Origin: DAOUJI01 sp965219565
GTDB taxonomy: Bacteria > Chloroflexota > Dehalococcoidia > Lucifugimonadales > JAGWBF01
Length of the DNA: 64,000 nucleotides
Assembly: GCA_965219565.1 (NCBI GenBank)
Contig: OZ244780.1
Coordinates: 434,001-498,000 of the forward strand
Reading direction: 5' to 3'
Every line of letters starts with the position of its first letter. Positions within the stretch are counted from its first letter, which is position 1. Both the position numbers and the translations under genes were made by a program. This document shows, in pieces, positions 61,372 to 64,000 of the stretch. Under the pieces are notes generated by a model. The model searched no databases. It saw only the letters and a program-made list of their open reading frames with translations, and was not told where the DNA came from.

Positions 61372-62493
61372 TCACCCTGCTGGGGCGAGGACCGGGTCCT
61401 TGTGGAGCTCGGGCAGGACTTCCTTGGCGAACAGCTCAATGCTCTTCCTGGCCACTTCCGGACTCATGCCCCCGAACTTCACCATTCCGAACATCTCCGA
61501 TGGCCGGGTCATGGTCTGTATGCGCCGGAGCTTGTCCAAACACTGCTCAGGAGTCCCGATAACCTGGGTGTCGTCCTGCTCGGACCTGAGGCCCCTGCCG
61601 GCCCTCAGCTTTTCGGCTGTATCGACATAGTGTTCATAGCCCTTGGTGTTCCTGAAGTGTTCGGGTTCGTCGTGCTCGTAGTGGCGGGTGGAGGTGTAGA
61701 TCATGTTGGGGTAGTACTGCTCCTTGGCTATCCTGACTTCTTCCTCGTTGGCCCCGCAGTACATGAAGCATCCCGTCACCGGGTTGCGGGGGCCCATCCC
61801 GACGGCGGCCCTCCTTGCATTGAACATCTTGATGTCATCCTCGTAGGCTTCCCAGGACTTCTGGGGGATGATCATCATGCCCAACCCTGCCTCCGCAGCC
61901 ATCTCTACGCTGGCCGTGCTGTTGGCGGCGCAATACATGCGTGAGGGCAGGTCCTTGGACAAGGGCTGGGGCCGTATGGTGGTCTCCGGGATCTGGAAGA
62001 ACTCCCCGTCGTATGAGAAGAGCTCCTGGGACAGGGCCAGCCTGATGATGTCGTGGGCCTCTATGAAACGGCCTCGCGACTCTTCCATAGGTATGTTGAA
62101 GGTCTCGAACTCTACTCTGGCCGCCCCCCTGCCGAACCCGACGGTGATAGGCCTGCCCTTAAGCATCACGTCGAGAAAGGAGAGGTTCTCCGCCACGCGC
62201 ACCGGGTCGTGCCAGGGCAATACGATGACCATCGTGGCCATGCCCACCCGCTGGGTCCTCCCGGCAAAGTAGTTCAGGAACTGGATAGCGTCGGGCATCA
62301 GCTCGTAGGGCGTGAAGTGGTGCTCAGTGGCCCATATAGCGTCGTATCCCAGGTCTTCGACCATGTCCGCCAGCCGCAGGTCCTCCATGACCATCTCGTG
62401 GTCCGGGTTCTTGGCCGGTTTGCTGAAGTCACCGGAAAGATACCTGGGCCAGTCCTCGTAGTTCTGGCAGAAGACGGAAACTCCGAACTTCAT
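61372..62493 (-). CDS. LLM-class flavin-dependent oxidoreductase
   Basis: 373 residues. DMVEDLGYDAIWATEHHFTPYELMPD, RTQRVGMATMVIVLPWHDPVRVAENLSFLDVMLKGRPITVGFGRG and the C-terminal TRPSEMFGMVKFGGMSPEVARKSIELFAKEVLPEL are typical of FMN-type LLM members annotated as alkane/limonene monooxygenase-like. First gene of the operon with the MDR enzymes and the cyclase-family hydrolase; the order fits oxygenation, alcohol oxidation and ring hydrolysis, as inference. Confidence 0.88.
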   Translation of the reverse strand: MKFGVSVFCQNYEDWPRYLSGDFSKPAKNPDHEMVMEDLRLADMVEDLGYDAIWATEHHFTPYELMPDAIQFLNYFAGRTQRVGMATMVIVLPWHDPVRVAENLSFLDVMLKGRPITVGFGRGAARVEFETFNIPMEESRGRFIEAHDIIRLALSQELFSYDGEFFQIPETTIRPQPLSKDLPSRMYCAANSTASVEMAAEAGLGMMIIPQKSWEAYEDDIKMFNARRAAVGMGPRNPVTGCFMYCGANEEEVRIAKEQYYPNMIYTSTRHYEHDEPEHFRNTKGYEHYVDTAEKLRAGRGLRSEQDDTQVIGTPEQCLDKLRRIQTMTRPSEMFGMVKFGGMSPEVARKSIELFAKEVLPELHKDPVLAPAG

Positions 62494-62574
62494 GAAGCTC
62501 CTCCTGTGAAACGGGTGGGTGAAGTTGGCCGGGCGGACGCCCGCGCCTGTGTAGCCGAGAGTATAGAAGGGAGT

Positions 62575-62602
62575 ATATTAGCGCCCCGCGCCCGGCGTCA
62601 AA
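62575..62602 (-). promoter_or_regulatory. Probable promoter of the LLM/ADH/cyclase operon
   Basis: Minus-strand TTTGAC (62597-62602), 16-bp very GC-rich spacer, TAATAT (62575-62580), about 80 bases before the start codon. Confidence 0.45.
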
Positions 62603-62670
62603 CTGCGCGCACGACGACGAGTCTGTCTGCGGAAGCGCACCAACGCGAGTCCCGGTGTTCTTGCTCAGGG

Positions 62671-62964
62671 TCAGACATTGGTGAGGTCCCGCTCGACATA
62701 AGGACGGACCTCCGAGCGCAACGCCTTCTCGGTGACAAGGTCAACATCCCGTCCCAGCAGGTCCTCCTCAATGTAGAACTGCACCCCAAAGTAAGTCCTA
62801 GATGTAACCGGCCCATCAAATGAGACAAGGATGTTGACATCGCTGCTGTCTGTGGCCTGGTCCCGCGCAAAAGAGCCGAACAGAGCCAGCCCGGTCACGC
62901 CGAATCGTTCCGAAAGAACTGGCTTGTGCGCTCTCAGCAAGGCCAGCACATCATCCCTGGTCAC
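62671..62964 (-). CDS. MNT-domain (MntA-like) nucleotidyltransferase, orphan
   Basis: 97 residues. GLALFGSFARDQATDSSDVNILV is the GSxAR...SDxD motif of minimal nucleotidyltransferases, but the second Asp is Asn (Asp-Val-Asn). These proteins are antitoxins that adenylylate a HEPN ribonuclease toxin; loss of the second metal-binding Asp would weaken catalysis. No HEPN gene is adjacent. The ATG is without a strong Shine-Dalgarno. Confidence 0.8.
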   Translation of the reverse strand: MTRDDVLALLRAHKPVLSERFGVTGLALFGSFARDQATDSSDVNILVSFDGPVTSRTYFGVQFYIEEDLLGRDVDLVTEKALRSEVRPYVERDLTNV

Positions 62965-63098
62965 GTGTCTGTTCTCAATTCCGTATATGCCATGGCAACT
63001 ACGTCAATAGCAGGGATTATACCAATGTCCAAGTAAGCACAGTCCAGGTTCTCACTGATGTTGAACTCTTGGAGCTTCCGTGGAGCATGAGAGGCCCC

Positions 63099-63824
63099 CT
63101 AGCCAAACGCATCCGATATACGCTTAACGAACGGCTTGTCCGCAGGATCGACTCTTGCATGCCATTCAGCTAGGTAGTCTTGGAACATAGATGGAGAGTC
63201 AGGCAGGTTGCGGATGGCGTTCCATCCTACGGGATCACTCTCGAAAATTGCCAAGAGGGAATATGCGACAACTGAGTTCTTTTCTCTCATGCAACAGTCT
63301 TTGCGTAAACCCTCTTCCTCAAATGATAGCCAAGTAGAAAGTGTCGTGCCTGTAGGTAATTGATGCTCCTTGCGCGACAGACGCTCCTGAACGTAGCTAG
63401 CCAGGGATTCACTGTAACCAGACCAGTTGGGATATGGCGGCTGCGTAAGCCATCTCTCCGCCATGCGACGAAGCGTGAATACAGAAGCCAATTCGCAGAT
63501 AGTCTCGTGAAACCAGTTATTTGGACTGTCCCTCAATCTTTCGTAGTCCGACAGAACATGACAGAACTCATGTGAGAATTGGTATGCAAATTGGGACCAC
63601 TTCCTGTCATGTGCTGTGAGTTCGATGAAGAAAGGTTGGTCGGTCGAAACCCGATAGTAAGTCATTGGATTCTCACTGCTAGACAGTGATGGCACGACAA
63701 CGACAGTGCCTGTGAGGGGATTCTTGAGCGATTGGGTCAAACTAGAAGCAGTGTCCATTAACAACAAAAGAATATCGATGGGGCGCGCTTCACCCCAACC
63801 GTATGGCGCAACGACAATCTTCAT
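63099..63824 (-). CDS. Putative zinc metallopeptidase-like protein, unknown family
   Basis: 241 residues, GAGAAGG site upstream. SHEFCHVLSDYERL (about residues 84-97) has the HExxH zinc motif and NWFHETICELASVFTLRRMAERW follows 15 residues later, with Glu residues in position to be a third ligand as in gluzincins. No signal peptide or membrane segment. GC content is lower than in the surrounding metabolic genes, suggesting acquired DNA. I do not recognise the family and no partner gene is evident. Confidence 0.65.
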   Translation of the reverse strand: MKIVVAPYGWGEARPIDILLLLMDTASSLTQSLKNPLTGTVVVVPSLSSSENPMTYYRVSTDQPFFIELTAHDRKWSQFAYQFSHEFCHVLSDYERLRDSPNNWFHETICELASVFTLRRMAERWLTQPPYPNWSGYSESLASYVQERLSRKEHQLPTGTTLSTWLSFEEEGLRKDCCMREKNSVVAYSLLAIFESDPVGWNAIRNLPDSPSMFQDYLAEWHARVDPADKPFVKRISDAFG

Positions 63825-64000
63825 CTGGACATCAACCTTCTCCCTCCGAGACCAGTACCTGCCCCGTGATCACCATGTCAGCCGTTGATGTTGCTAACAA
63901 TTGTACTCCATCCCATCCCTTAAACACCCGCTGAAATGTCATATCCACTCTGCCCAACATGCTTTTGACAGTCTAATCGGCATATCGTGGTCTATAATTG
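63825..64000. other. AT-richer right edge, no gene recognised
   Basis: TTGACA at 63965 and TATAAT at 63993 occur on the plus strand but 22 bp apart, too far for a normal promoter. A gene might start just beyond the window. Confidence 0.3.

Noticed and set aside
63965..63998. TTGACA ... TATAAT at the right edge as a promoter
   Set aside because: The spacer is 22 bp, well beyond the 16-18 bp that a sigma-A factor uses.

Overview
The window is high-GC bacterial DNA, densely packed with genes and without any rRNA or tRNA gene that I could find. The gene mix suggests a Dehalococcoidia/SAR202-like member of Chloroflexota. It has five LLM-class (luciferase-like) flavin/F420 oxidoreductases, two CaiB/BaiF CoA-transferases, several stand-alone zinc alcohol dehydrogenases, NHL-repeat proteins, a corrinoid/Fe-S reductive-dehalogenase-like protein without a signal peptide, a DUF1800/DUF1501 pair, and a DUF35/thiolase-like pair. 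This placement is inference from gene content; no taxonomic marker is present.

Layout. 1-3.9 kb: minus-strand DUF1800, DUF1501 and NHL genes. 4.3-7.0 kb: a membrane protein, an orphan Phd-like antitoxin, a DUF4268 nuclease-like protein and a frameshifted small gene. 7.1-11.9 kb: the RdhA-like protein, then a metal-ligand-deficient Fe-ADH homologue and an F420-type oxidoreductase/NHL operon; the last two units share a near-identical promoter block. 12.1-18.2 kb: glutamate synthase gltBD. 18.4-21.7 kb: methyltransferase, GNAT, Zn-ADH, HPP membrane protein. 22.1-24.1 kb: a HEPN/AbiU2-like gene split by an IS3-family element. 24.4-30.2 kb: Lrp-type domain, fabF-folC-epimerase operon, mgtE. 30.4-31.9 kb: decaying accessory region (DNA-methyltransferase stub, Schlafen/AlbA_2 gene with an in-frame amber codon and a coupled partner). 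32-36 kb: Kelch lipoprotein, acetyl-CoA synthetase, DtxR-type regulator. 36-42.7 kb: hydrolase, two methyltransferases, Nudix, GNAT, and an MFS exporter coupled to a GrdB-like protein. 42.7-52.8 kb: LLM oxidoreductases, an HTH/DUF6932 toxin-antitoxin-like pair, a TPP enzyme operon, PcrA/UvrD helicase, DUF559 protein. 52.9-62.5 kb: CoA-transferases, DUF35+thiolase-like pair, and a four-gene catabolic operon (LLM, ADH, cyclase-family hydrolase, ADH). 62.6-64 kb: MNT-type nucleotidyltransferase domain and a possible metallopeptidase.

The most striking observation is at 40344-41153: the GrdB-like gene is split by an in-frame UGA at exactly the position where homologues carry a redox Cys, and an 8-bp perfect hairpin lies at the distance expected of a bacterial SECIS. 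I read it as a selenoprotein with a Sec-x-x-Cys motif, translationally coupled to an MFS transporter. Other notable signals are the duplicated promoter block, the eroded defence genes, apparently leaderless promoters in front of toxin-antitoxin-like genes, and two families of dispersed intergenic palindromes, one of which has been captured as the C-terminal tail of a protein.

Promoters found by eye (TTGACA-like, 15-18 bp, TAnnnT, often with an extended TGn) fit a housekeeping sigma-A factor. Catabolic genes for small acyl, alcohol and aromatic-type substrates dominate. Selenium, corrinoid and F420 chemistry is implied by the gene families but none of the biosynthetic genes lie in this window.
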